Part shown: positions 1 to 7,909 of the stretch, piece by piece
How positions within the stretch are numbered: position 1 is the first letter of the stretch
Layout of the letters: the number at the start of each line of letters is the position of its first letter
Assembly: GCA_002439165.1 (NCBI GenBank)
Contig: DJTE01000038.1
Location: forward strand, 20,974 to 84,973
Direction of reading: 5' to 3'
Length of the DNA: 64,000 nt
Origin: Chryseobacterium indologenes
Lineage (GTDB): Bacteria > Bacteroidota > Bacteroidia > Flavobacteriales > Weeksellaceae
Made by a program: the position numbers and the translations under genes
The notes under the pieces: generated by a model
Database searches by the model: none
The model's input: the letters and a program-made list of their open reading frames with translations, nothing else
Told to the model about the DNA's origin: nothing

Positions 1-1724
1 TGGGGATTGTTTTCTATACAGGAGTAAAACCTTTTGAAGTAAGGGAAAGAGATTATGCGATGGTAGGCTCTTTCTATGCCTTTGCCATCTGGATAGGGAT
101 GGGGGCCGGAGCTATTCTTTGGTTCCTTCAGTCTAAAGTAAAGTCCAGCGGAGCGAATATTGGCTTAGGCGTTATTTTGCTGGGGGTTCCTTTCATGATG
201 GGGTTCCAGAATTATACGTCACATGACCGGAGTAAAAAGACAGCAGCCTATGATTCTGCCTACTCCTTCCTCAGATCTTTACCTAAAAATGACATTATTT
301 TTATTTATGGAGATAATGATACATTCCCGGTATGGGCGATTCAGGAGACTGAAAGGTTCAGGGATGATGTGAAAACCGTGAATTTTACCCTTCTGGCCAC
401 CCCGTGGAATATTGATCAGGTAAGAAGAAAAACCTACAATGCGGAAGGAATTCCAACCCAGCTTACCCACGAGGAATACAGAGACGGAGTAAATGATCAG
501 ATCTATCTGATGAAAAAAGAAGACTGGGAAGGATTCTTCTCCATGCTTAAAGAACAGGGAGCCCCGGATACCGAATTCCAGGCGTTCAGAAAATACCTTA
601 CCCAGGATTCCATTACCCTGAAGGAAGCTATTGATTTCATCAGATTCAAATCTCCTGAAAAAGATGAGCTTCTGAAAATGTATTTCGGGGAAGAAAAATA
701 TGAGAAATACAACATCCTTCCGGTAAATAAATTCATCCTTCCTGTTAATAAGGAAAATGCAGTAAAGGCAGGAATCATTACCCAGGCAGACCTTCCGAAT
801 GTAGTGAACCAGATCATGATCAGTTACAAAGGAAATACACTTTACAAAAGCAATCTGATGATGCTGGATCTTTTGGCCAGTTTCGACTGGAAACGCCCGA
901 TCAACTTCTCTTCAGGAGGACTTTACGACAGCGAAAATATCTTCTATCTTGACGAATATCTTCAGTTTGACGGATTCAGTTACAGGCTGGTTCCTATCCA
1001 TACAAAACAGACTGCTTCCGGCGATATGGGAAGAGTAGATGCCAATTCTCTTTATCATGTGGTGAAAAATTTCAGATGGGGGAACTTTAAGGACCTCAGT
1101 ATTCATTATGATGAAGCTGCCACCTCCAATATTATAAGTTACAGAATGTCAGCAAGCAGGGCTGCTTCGGCACTGGCTTTAAGCGGGCAGAAAGCTAAGG
1201 CTCTTGAAATTCTTGATCTTGCTGCAAGAGAAATTCCGGCTGAAAAATACAATGATCCCCGCTCATTAAGTGGAATGGTTACAGGATATATCATGGCAGG
1301 ACAGGAGCAGAAAGGCCTTCAGCTGGCAGAAACACTTAAAAAAGGAATCTTTGAGGAATATGATTATTATCTTGCCCTGAGCCCACAACATCAGCTCTAT
1401 GCGAAAAGACAGATGCGGGTAAAACCAATGGAGTATTCACTGGTGGTTGCTGCCGTAACCGATGCTTACAGAAAGATCGGCCAGAATGAAAAAGCGTATG
1501 CCTATCTGGTGAAATCTATTGAACCCATTGATAAGAAATTCAATGTCTTCATCAAAGAACTTCAGCAGATGGGGAAAGAAAAGGCATTAAAAGAATCTGA
1601 AAATATTCAGAAAATATCTCCTTTTTACCAGTATTTATTTGATGTGATGGAACCTTTTGATTCCGCTTATTCCAAAGAGAAAGAGGAACAGATCACCAGA
1701 GCACTTATTAAGGTAACTCAATAG
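1..1724 (+). CDS. DUF2723 (GT117, protein O-mannosyltransferase-like) membrane protein, 3' part
   Basis: The reading frame is open from the first base of the window, so this is the C-terminal part of a longer gene that begins outside. Frame 3 reads through a VRERDYAMVGSFYAFAIW segment before the first in-window ATG at 60, so that ATG is internal. The VRERDY..GSFYAFAIWIG motif followed by membrane helices and then a soluble region starting at the NYTSHDRSKK / GDNDTFPVWAIQE stretch is characteristic of DUF2723 proteins, which NCBI groups as glycosyltransferase family 117. In this family the N-terminal multi-pass region resembles GT-C protein O-mannosyltransferases and the large C-terminal part is periplasmic. 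The C-terminal 200 residues look TPR-like. A role in cell-surface glycosylation is inferred from the family. The family call is firm; the substrate is unknown. Confidence 0.85.
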   Translation, partial: GIVFYTGVKPFEVRERDYAMVGSFYAFAIWIGMGAGAILWFLQSKVKSSGANIGLGVILLGVPFMMGFQNYTSHDRSKKTAAYDSAYSFLRSLPKNDIIFIYGDNDTFPVWAIQETERFRDDVKTVNFTLLATPWNIDQVRRKTYNAEGIPTQLTHEEYRDGVNDQIYLMKKEDWEGFFSMLKEQGAPDTEFQAFRKYLTQDSITLKEAIDFIRFKSPEKDELLKMYFGEEKYEKYNILPVNKFILPVNKENAVKAGIITQADLPNVVNQIMISYKGNTLYKSNLMMLDLLASFDWKRPINFSSGGLYDSENIFYLDEYLQFDGFSYRLVPIHTKQTASGDMGRVDANSLYHVVKNFRWGNFKDLSIHYDEAATSNIISYRMSASRAASALALSGQKAKALEILDLAAREIPAEKYNDPRSLSGMVTGYIMAGQEQKGLQLAETLKKGIFEEYDYYLALSPQHQLYAKRQMRVKPMEYSLVVAAVTDAYRKIGQNEKAYAYLVKSIEPIDKKFNVFIKELQQMGKEKALKESENIQKISPFYQYLFDVMEPFDSAYSKEKEEQITRALIKVTQ

Positions 1725-1742
1725 TATTTTTTCAATAAAAAG

Positions 1743-1793
1743 ATCCTGTTTTGCAGGATAAGCAGAGCCTTCCGGTGAGTACCGGGAGGTTTT
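1743..1793 (+). terminator. Two hairpins ending in a T tract after the DUF2723 gene
   Basis: A first hairpin (ATCCTG / CAGGAT, 1743-1759) is followed by a stronger one with 9-nt arms (1768-1776 and 1781-1789, loop GAGT, one G-T pair), then TTTT at 1790-1793. It lies directly behind the stop codon at 1724 and probably ends the transcript. Confidence 0.6.
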
Positions 1794-1937
1794 GTATTGT
1801 TTGTTATCACTCATCAGGTTAAGTTCTGAAAAGAATTACCGTATGCTTTCCGGGTGATGCCTTTTACAGCCACAGTATTGAGTAAACCGCCGGAAATCCG
1901 TATTATTGTAACAGTTTAAGGTATATCTGCTGAAATT

Positions 1938-2852
1938 ATGATTATAAGAAAAAAAGAACACTGGTTCAGAATGCTTTTCGTATGGCATGGTTCGGTACTT
2001 CCGGGGCTGCTCCCACGGCTGGGCCTTCTTTTCATTTTATCTTTGATCGTGGTTTATTTTCATGGAACCATCCTTGATTTTAAAGTGCCGCTTAATCCTG
2101 CTCCGCTTACCTTATTTGGTTTTGTGCTGGCCCTTTTTCTGGGATTCCGGAATAATGCAAGCTATGAACGGTTCTGGGAAGGACGGAAACTTTGGGGGGC
2201 TCTGCTCAATATTGCAAGAGCATTAACCCGCCAGGTGCTTACTCTGGGAAAAAAGACTGATCCTGCTTCCGTTGAAGAATTTCTGAACATACTCAGTTCC
2301 TTTTTATATGCACTGAAACACCAGCTAAGAAGTACCGATTCCCATGAAGATCTTCAAAAGAGGCTTTCTCCCGAACAGCTGAAAACTGTTGAAACAGCAA
2401 AATATAAACCTGTAATACTGATGAGGCTGATGGCAGAATGGATAGAAAAAGCCAGAGAAGAGGAGAGAATAGATTCTATCCATCAGGCAAGGTTCGATGA
2501 AAACCTGGACAGATTGGCAGATGTGGTAGGCGGATGCGAACGGATTTTATCAACACCTATCCCATACAGTTATCGGGTGCTGCTTCACCGTACTGTTTAT
2601 ATTTACTGCTTTCTGCTGCCTTTTGGGCTGGTAGACAGCCTGGAATGGTTTACACCGCTTATTGTGGTATTTGTAGCCTATACTTTTGTAGCTTTTGAAG
2701 CGATCGCAGACGAAATTGAAGAACCTTTCGGTACGGAAGACAATGATCTGGCATTAAACAGCATGTGTGAAATGATCGAAAGCACTATCTGTGAACTTGC
2801 AGGGAAAAATATTGAAATATCCCCTAAAATTGTAAATAATATTATCAGCTGA
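1938..2852 (+). CDS. Bestrophin-family anion channel
   Basis: A 304-residue protein with the bestrophin/UPF0187 pattern. The N-terminus is basic and amphipathic (IIRKKEHWFRMLF). Then come hydrophobic helices around residues 20-45 and 55-70, the signature LALFLGFRNNASYERFWEGRKLWG near residues 68-90, and two further hydrophobic helices around residues 215-255 (YIYCFLLPFGLVD and PLIVVFVAYTFVAFEAIADEIEEPFG). The acidic IADEIEEPFG segment is the bacterial counterpart of the conserved region after the last transmembrane helix. Bacterial bestrophins form pentameric inner-membrane channels; the ion selectivity cannot be read from sequence. Length matches the family. It precedes the DUF488 gene on the same strand by under 30 bases, so co-transcription is likely. 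Confidence 0.9.
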   Translation: MIIRKKEHWFRMLFVWHGSVLPGLLPRLGLLFILSLIVVYFHGTILDFKVPLNPAPLTLFGFVLALFLGFRNNASYERFWEGRKLWGALLNIARALTRQVLTLGKKTDPASVEEFLNILSSFLYALKHQLRSTDSHEDLQKRLSPEQLKTVETAKYKPVILMRLMAEWIEKAREEERIDSIHQARFDENLDRLADVVGGCERILSTPIPYSYRVLLHRTVYIYCFLLPFGLVDSLEWFTPLIVVFVAYTFVAFEAIADEIEEPFGTEDNDLALNSMCEMIESTICELAGKNIEISPKIVNNIIS

Positions 2853-2879
2853 GCGGTTCGTTTTTTGCTCTTATTCCGT

Positions 2880-3425
2880 ATGCAGACCCAGACTCACCAT
2901 ATCATCTATACCATTGGCCATTCCACCAGGAGCATTACCGATTTTATCAGTCTGCTGAAAGAGTTGGGGATTGAAGTACTGGCAGATATAAGGAGATTTC
3001 CGGGATCAAAGAAATATCCCTGGTTTAATAAGGAAAACCTGGAAAAAGAACTGCGGAAAAACAATATCTCTTATATTCATATGGAAGATCTGGGGGGAAG
3101 GAGGAAAGTGCAGCCCAATTCACAGAACGACCGCTGGCGGAATGACTCTTTCAGAGGGTATGCAGACTATATGGAAACGGATGAATTTAAAAAGGCTGTC
3201 CTGGAGCTGGAAAAAACAGCATCAGAAAAAACTACGGCATATATGTGTTCAGAAGCAGTCTGGTGGAGCTGCCACCGGTCTATGGTTTCCGATTATCTGA
3301 AAGCAGCCGGATGGAAAGTGCTCCATATCATGACTCATGGAAAAGCAGAAGAACATCCCTATACTTCTGCAGCGCGTATTACAGACGGAAACGTCTGCTA
3401 TTCCGATGAAAATCTGTTCAGTTAA
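2880..3425 (+). CDS. DUF488 domain-containing protein
   Basis: A 181-residue protein starting at ATG 2880 (MQTQTHHIIYTIGHSTRS). A TTG five codons upstream would add MLLFR but seems less likely. It has the DUF488 hallmarks: YTIGHSTRSITDFISLL at the N-terminus, the ADIRRFPGSKKYPWFN segment near residue 40, and a CSEAVWWSCHRSMVSDYL motif with two conserved cysteines and CHR near residues 125-140. The family is widespread and biochemically poorly defined. It sits 27 bases after the bestrophin gene and just ahead of a DUF2945 gene, which suggests a small operon of housekeeping or stress-type genes. No specific activity can be claimed. Confidence 0.85.
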   Translation: MQTQTHHIIYTIGHSTRSITDFISLLKELGIEVLADIRRFPGSKKYPWFNKENLEKELRKNNISYIHMEDLGGRRKVQPNSQNDRWRNDSFRGYADYMETDEFKKAVLELEKTASEKTTAYMCSEAVWWSCHRSMVSDYLKAAGWKVLHIMTHGKAEEHPYTSAARITDGNVCYSDENLFS

Positions 3426-3439
3426 ATAAAGAAAAACTT

Positions 3440-3655
3440 ATGAAAACAGAATTTAAAATTGGCGATAAAGTAAGCTGGAACTCAGAAGCAGGGAGAGTTT
3501 CAGGAACTATTATTAAAGTACATACCCGGGATTTTGATTATAAAGGTTATACCCATCATGCCAGTCCGGAAGATCCTCAGTATGAGATAAAAAGTGATAA
3601 ATCCAACCATATTGCGGCCCACAAAGGCTCTGCACTCAAGAAAAACGACGACTGA
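3440..3655 (+). CDS. DUF2945 / HVA1 Tudor-like small protein
   Basis: A 71-residue protein beginning MKTEFKIGDKVSWNSEAGRVSGTIIKV. The pattern GDKVSWNSEAGRVSGTI, then YTHHASPEDPQYEIKSDKS and a terminal HKGSALKK, matches the DUF2945 (hypervirulence-associated Tudor) family, a compact beta-barrel fold. The gene follows DUF488 after 14 bases and precedes a lipoprotein gene by 21 bases, all on the same strand. Function is unknown; the Tudor-like fold hints at a binding role. Confidence 0.8.
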   Translation: MKTEFKIGDKVSWNSEAGRVSGTIIKVHTRDFDYKGYTHHASPEDPQYEIKSDKSNHIAAHKGSALKKNDD

Positions 3656-3676
3656 ACCTGCCCCGAACATCAGATT

Positions 3677-4456
3677 ATGAAAAAAAAATTACTTATATTC
3701 TTCCTGTCTGCCATTTTTTTACAGTCCTGTTTCAAAAAAGAGGAAGAAAAAACCGTTATACAGACACCGGCAGAAAACAAAAAAACGGATACGGTACAGT
3801 ATTCCGGATCTTCAGCAAAAGACATTCAATATTCAGTTCAGGTTGAAAAGATAGATTCTGTTCAGTTTCATAGGACAGAAGCAAAATCAGGATATAAACA
3901 GGATAAGATCGCAAGAATTGACAGTTTTGAAGAAGCGGGGAAGCTGCTGAAAGGTGTGGTGGAATTCTCCGGAGCGGACGAACATGGTGAGACAATGGCT
4001 GTAAAGAAAATCCGATTCAGAAACGGGAAAATTCTTGAGAACAGAAACGATTTCGACGGTGAGTTTTTTATCGCCTATTTTCCCGGTGAAGATATTTTGC
4101 TCTGCGAGGGCGGTCATACTACCGATATAAGCTTTAATCTGAAAAACGGACAGAAAACAGAAGATACCGGAAACCCTGATCTGATCGTGACTTCCCCCGG
4201 AAAAGAATTCAGGCTGAACGGTCATTTCGGAGGACAGGAATGCTATTCCTATTTTATCCAGCGTAAGATCGGTAATGAATATATAAAGAAGATACAGCTG
4301 GATGAAGAATTCGAAAAACAGACCGGAATATGGCTCTGTATTATCGGAAAATCGTTCTGGACAGATGATAGGACACTCTATCTTTCAGAAGACAGCAACT
4401 ATACGGAAAGCGGTCTTAAAAAAAGATATTATAAGATCAGGATTATTGAGCATTAA
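3677..4456 (+). CDS. Hypothetical lipoprotein
   Basis: A 259-residue protein with a lipoprotein signal: KKK, a hydrophobic core and lipobox LQSC with Cys18. The next 60 residues are polar and low in complexity, a likely periplasmic linker. The remainder looks like a mixed alpha/beta domain (FRNGKILENRNDFDGEFFIAYFP, then LICEGGHTTDISFNLKNG). I do not recognise the domain. It is the last but one gene of a same-strand run from 1938 and ends 32 bases before the start of the S66 peptidase gene. Probably anchored to the outer or inner membrane. Confidence 0.75.
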   Translation: MKKKLLIFFLSAIFLQSCFKKEEEKTVIQTPAENKKTDTVQYSGSSAKDIQYSVQVEKIDSVQFHRTEAKSGYKQDKIARIDSFEEAGKLLKGVVEFSGADEHGETMAVKKIRFRNGKILENRNDFDGEFFIAYFPGEDILLCEGGHTTDISFNLKNGQKTEDTGNPDLIVTSPGKEFRLNGHFGGQECYSYFIQRKIGNEYIKKIQLDEEFEKQTGIWLCIIGKSFWTDDRTLYLSEDSNYTESGLKKRYYKIRIIEH

Positions 4457-4488
4457 AAGCATTGAAAAATTTACAGGATAAAATATTG

Positions 4489-5529
4489 ATGATGAAGAAT
4501 CTGATTATTCCAAAAGGTTTGGCAGAAGGAGATAAAGTGGCAGTTGTCTCTTTATCATGGGGTGGAGCCGGTGATCTGCCTCATCGCTATGCAACAGGTA
4601 AGAAGAGGCTGGAAGAGGTTTTCAGACTTAAAGTCATAGAAACTGAACATGCATTGAAATCTTCTCAATGGATCTATGAACATCCGGAAGCCCGGGCCGC
4701 CGACCTGATGAATGCTTTTCAGGATCCTTCCGTGAAGGCTGTCATCACGACTATCGGTGGTGATGATAGCATCAGGCTTTTACCGTATATCGATCTGGAG
4801 GTGATCCGCAGTAATCCAAAGATCTTTTTAGGATTTTCAGACAGTACGGTGACTCATTTTATGTGTCTTAAAGCAGGTTTAGGTTCTTTTTACGGAACCT
4901 CTCTGCTGGTAGGGTTTGCAGAAAATGTTCAGATGCACGAATATCAGATTCAGGACATCCGCAATACATTATTCTCGCCGGGTAATGCAGGGCAGATCTT
5001 ACCGAATGCAGAAGGCTGGACTACGGAATATCTCGATTGGTTTGATCCTTCTCTGCAGAATATGAAAAGAAAACTTACCCCGTCTTCAGGATGGTCTTTT
5101 ATTCGCGGAAACTCAATAGCGAGAGGAAGACTGATCGGAGGGTGTATGGAAGTACTGGAAATGCTGAAAGGAACAGACTTATGGCCAGACCGCGAAACCT
5201 GGAAAGACAGCATCCTGTTTTTTGAAACTTCTGAAGAGAAGCCGCGACCTGAATATGTAAGATTCTGGCTGAGAAATTATGCCGCAACGGGAATACTCAG
5301 ACAGGCCAACGGGATTATTTTCGGCCGCCCTTATGATGATCTCTATGCTCAGGAATACGAAACAGAGCTCTTAAAAGTTTTGGACGAAGAAGGTTTACAT
5401 GACCTTCCGGTTATTTCCCGTATGGATTTCGGGCACACCTGCCCCGCCTTCACCATTCCTTATGGAAGACTGGCAGAAATCAACTGTGCTGATAAAACTT
5501 TTTCTGTTCTGGAAAGCGGAGTGATTTAG
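4489..5529 (+). CDS. S66-family peptidase (LD-carboxypeptidase / MccF-like)
   Basis: A protein of about 346 residues. Two adjacent ATGs (4489, 4492) fit the family's N-terminus (NLIIPKGLAEGDKVAVVSLSWGG) better than a TTG at 4462. S66 features are visible: the N-terminal GDKVAVVS strand, VKAVITTIGGDDSIRLLPYID, the nucleophile motif FLGFSDSTVTHF with the catalytic Ser, the GRLIGGCMEVLEML region, the acidic LFFETSEEKP, and a C-terminal FGHTCPAFTIPYG supplying the catalytic His. S66 contains cytoplasmic murein tetrapeptide LD-carboxypeptidases and MccF-type enzymes that hydrolyse aminoacyl-nucleotide antibiotics. The GGDDS segment and overall layout look more MccF-like, but this is a judgement from memory. 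The stop lies two bases from the stop of a convergent GNAT gene. Confidence 0.85.
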   Translation: MMKNLIIPKGLAEGDKVAVVSLSWGGAGDLPHRYATGKKRLEEVFRLKVIETEHALKSSQWIYEHPEARAADLMNAFQDPSVKAVITTIGGDDSIRLLPYIDLEVIRSNPKIFLGFSDSTVTHFMCLKAGLGSFYGTSLLVGFAENVQMHEYQIQDIRNTLFSPGNAGQILPNAEGWTTEYLDWFDPSLQNMKRKLTPSSGWSFIRGNSIARGRLIGGCMEVLEMLKGTDLWPDRETWKDSILFFETSEEKPRPEYVRFWLRNYAATGILRQANGIIFGRPYDDLYAQEYETELLKVLDEEGLHDLPVISRMDFGHTCPAFTIPYGRLAEINCADKTFSVLESGVI

Positions 5530-5531
5530 TT

Positions 5532-6035
5532 TTAAAGGATATTCCGGACCGTATTTTCAGTCCTGTATTTCATCATAATAAGCGTTTCTTTTTTCTCAGG
5601 TTGATCAGAAATTTTTTTGAAACCTATTTTTCTGTATAGTTCGTAGGCCGCAGTATTTCTGCAGGTGACCTCCAGATAGATTTCACGTGTGCTGAATTGG
5701 GAGACAGATTCTTCTATAACTGCTTTAAGGAGTTGTGAACCAATGTTTTTACCCTGAAATCCAGCCTTTACATACATCTGGTAAATATGTCCGGAATAAT
5801 TTTCTTCTTCTACAAAAACACAGATCCCGATAAGTTCATCATCAGCAAATGCACCCATAACAAACCTCCCCGGAGTCTGATTCTCTATATCAGATTCCAG
5901 TCTGAGCTTTTCGGTTTTTGATGCCTCATGATAATCTGCACCGAACGATTCGGGGAAAAACTTCAGACTTTCAAGCCTGATGCCCCGGTAAGCAGAACTT
6001 TCTGCCGGTAAAAGGTTTCTGAACTCTATCATCAT
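5532..6035 (-). CDS. GNAT-family N-acetyltransferase
   Basis: A 167-residue protein with a GNAT fold: FRNLLPAESSAYRGIRLESL at the N-terminus, GRFVMGAFADDELIGICVFVEE (strands 2-4), the acetyl-CoA binding segment YVKAGFQGKNIGSQLLKAVIEES (Q-G-K-x-I-G form of the Q/RxxGxG/A motif), and EIYLEVTCRNTAAYELYRKIGFKK at the end. The acceptor substrate cannot be predicted. It converges on the S66 gene with two bases between the stops, so the two transcripts must overlap or share a terminator. Tandem ATGs at 6035 and 6032 are both possible starts. Confidence 0.85.
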   Translation of the reverse strand: MMIEFRNLLPAESSAYRGIRLESLKFFPESFGADYHEASKTEKLRLESDIENQTPGRFVMGAFADDELIGICVFVEEENYSGHIYQMYVKAGFQGKNIGSQLLKAVIEESVSQFSTREIYLEVTCRNTAAYELYRKIGFKKISDQPEKKETLIMMKYRTENTVRNIL

Positions 6036-6427
6036 TTTAACAGAATTTGTACATGGAGTAAATATGCAGATAATTTTAAACTTTATTGATTATTATTTCT
6101 GAAATTATATTTTATCTGATCCGGTAAAATTATTTATCATATTAAAATTCTGTTTAATTATTTTCATACGAATGAAATTTTTGGATATGAATTTAAATAT
6201 TTACAGATGAAAAAAATATAATATTTTATCAATATTTATATGGATTGATGAGTATTTTATGTATATTTAAGAAATCAGTTAACTGATAAATTAAAATATT
6301 TTTGCAATGATTTTAAAAAAAAAATTGTAAATAGAGCACAGGTAGGAATGGATGTAATGCTGTCTGTGGAAAAATTAAATATTAAATCGTATAAACATTA
6401 AAAAGCAGAAAGTAATAGAATAATGCC
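6036..6427. other. AT-rich intergenic region before the TPR/HTH pair
   Basis: A 392-base, strongly AT-rich gap between divergently oriented genes. It holds a perfect 14-base palindrome, ATCAGTTAACTGAT (6274-6287). A possible -7 element TATTTTTG (6297-6304) fits TAnnTTTG, but no TTG lies at the right distance. The palindrome would sit at the -33 region and could be an operator. No coding signal was seen. Confidence 0.4.
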
Positions 6428-7897
6428 ATGAATAAAAAGATAATCCATATAATCTGGATAATGATGCTGTCTATTCTGGTTTCCTGCAGCCAGACTTCCA
6501 CAGAGGATGATATGCAGTGGTTTGATCTGCCTTTGATCATAAAAAACGAAGAACTGGAACTTTCCGGCAGGCATGAAGATCTGATCCGTCTGAATACAGA
6601 ATACTTTAAAAAGGCTGAGAAAATGGGCTATGAAGCTGGAGAAGGTCTCAGCTACCTCAATATTGCAAGCGTTAATGTTGCTGCCGGAAATTACGAAAAG
6701 GCACTTGTTTTTTTTAAGAAAGCTAAAACTAAAATCGAGGTTTCAGGAAATGCGTATCATAAAGCTCAGTTCTATAACGATTACAGCCTTTATTATTTCT
6801 ATCTGGATCAGTATGATAAAGCTGTGGCATACAATGATAAAGCCCTTGAATACATAAAAGAAGCTAAAGATTCTGAGTTGAAGGCCAAGCTGCTTCCACG
6901 GATTTATATAAACAGAGGTATTTATTATACTTTCAAAAAAAGACCGGATACTGCTCTGGAAAATATGCATAAAGCGGTAGCTTTGGAAAACTCGGCCTAT
7001 ACCAACTGTATGGTATCGCAGTTTTATCTGTACAATCATAAGCTGGATTCTGCAGAAGTATATATTCTGCGGGCTGAAAAAAAAATGAATGAAGAAAGAA
7101 CCCGTGATGTGGAGTCCCTCTGGATCTATTTCACGTTGGGATATTATTACAACCAGAAGAATATGTATGACCAGGCGGAAGATGCACTGAAAAAAGCCCT
7201 GGAAATTAATATCAAAACAAGACGCACCTACTCTGCACACATCAAAAATATATATGAAACTCTGGCAGAACTTTATAAAAAGAAAAATGACGGAGGAAAA
7301 GCCTATTATTATCTGAATAAATATATGCAGGAAGAAGAAAAACTTGATGAAGAAAGACTTGCCACCATTAATAAAGCAACAGAGGATTTCGCTGCGGAAA
7401 TAAAAAAAGAATCAGATAAACGGAAGAATGATCTGAGAATATTGATCATCATAGCAGTATGTGTTCTTTCAGTTTCCGGGATATATGTCTGGCGGGTGAT
7501 CAGGCGGCTTCAGCAGAGAAAAAATGCTCTGAAAGGAGAAGCAGATGAATTGAAAAACCATGTACAGGTTAAAAAGCAACAGGAAGTTATTGAACTGGCT
7601 CAAACAAATGACTCCTCTTTTCTTTTAAAATTCAAAGAATTGTATCCTGATTTCATCCGTGCTCTTTTGAATATCAACCCCGATCTTGAAAATTCTGAAC
7701 TTGCTTTCTGTGCCATGCTGAAGCTGGGATTCAGCTCTAAAGAGATTGCAGGCTATACTTTTGTACTGCATAAATCGATTCAGCAGAAAAAATACAGGAT
7801 AAGAAAAAAACTCAATATTCAGAAGGAAGTTGATATTTATGATTTTTTTAAAGAGTTGGATGGTACAACCAGCCGGAAAAACCCGGAAGATATTTAA
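6428..7897 (+). CDS. Lipobox TPR protein with transmembrane helix and C-terminal HTH (paralogue 1)
   Basis: A 489-residue protein. It starts with a lipoprotein-type signal (IMMLSILVSC, Cys20), followed by about 300 residues of tetratricopeptide-like helical pairs (for example AEKMGYEAGEGLSYLNIASV and YDQAEDALKKALEINIKT). One transmembrane helix follows at about residues 337-358 (LIIIAVCVLSVSGIYVWRVI), then a short coiled coil. The C-terminal domain near residues 410-480 ends LKLGFSSKEIAGYTFV..KSIQQKKYRIRKKLNI, which has the shape of a LuxR-like helix-turn-helix (SxKEIA..xxVxxxKYRIRKKL). This predicts periplasmic TPRs joined through the membrane to a cytoplasmic DNA-binding domain. It is followed 12 bases later by a close paralogue, so both are probably one operon. 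The ligand and targets are unknown. Confidence 0.8.
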   Translation: MNKKIIHIIWIMMLSILVSCSQTSTEDDMQWFDLPLIIKNEELELSGRHEDLIRLNTEYFKKAEKMGYEAGEGLSYLNIASVNVAAGNYEKALVFFKKAKTKIEVSGNAYHKAQFYNDYSLYYFYLDQYDKAVAYNDKALEYIKEAKDSELKAKLLPRIYINRGIYYTFKKRPDTALENMHKAVALENSAYTNCMVSQFYLYNHKLDSAEVYILRAEKKMNEERTRDVESLWIYFTLGYYYNQKNMYDQAEDALKKALEINIKTRRTYSAHIKNIYETLAELYKKKNDGGKAYYYLNKYMQEEEKLDEERLATINKATEDFAAEIKKESDKRKNDLRILIIIAVCVLSVSGIYVWRVIRRLQQRKNALKGEADELKNHVQVKKQQEVIELAQTNDSSFLLKFKELYPDFIRALLNINPDLENSELAFCAMLKLGFSSKEIAGYTFVLHKSIQQKKYRIRKKLNIQKEVDIYDFFKELDGTTSRKNPEDI

Positions 7898-7909
7898 AGC
7901 TCAATTGAT

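Noticed and set aside
6743..7240. 165-residue minus-strand open frame opposite the first TPR/HTH gene
   Set aside because: Antisense to a well-supported gene and rich in Phe/Ile as expected for a shadow frame; no family pattern.
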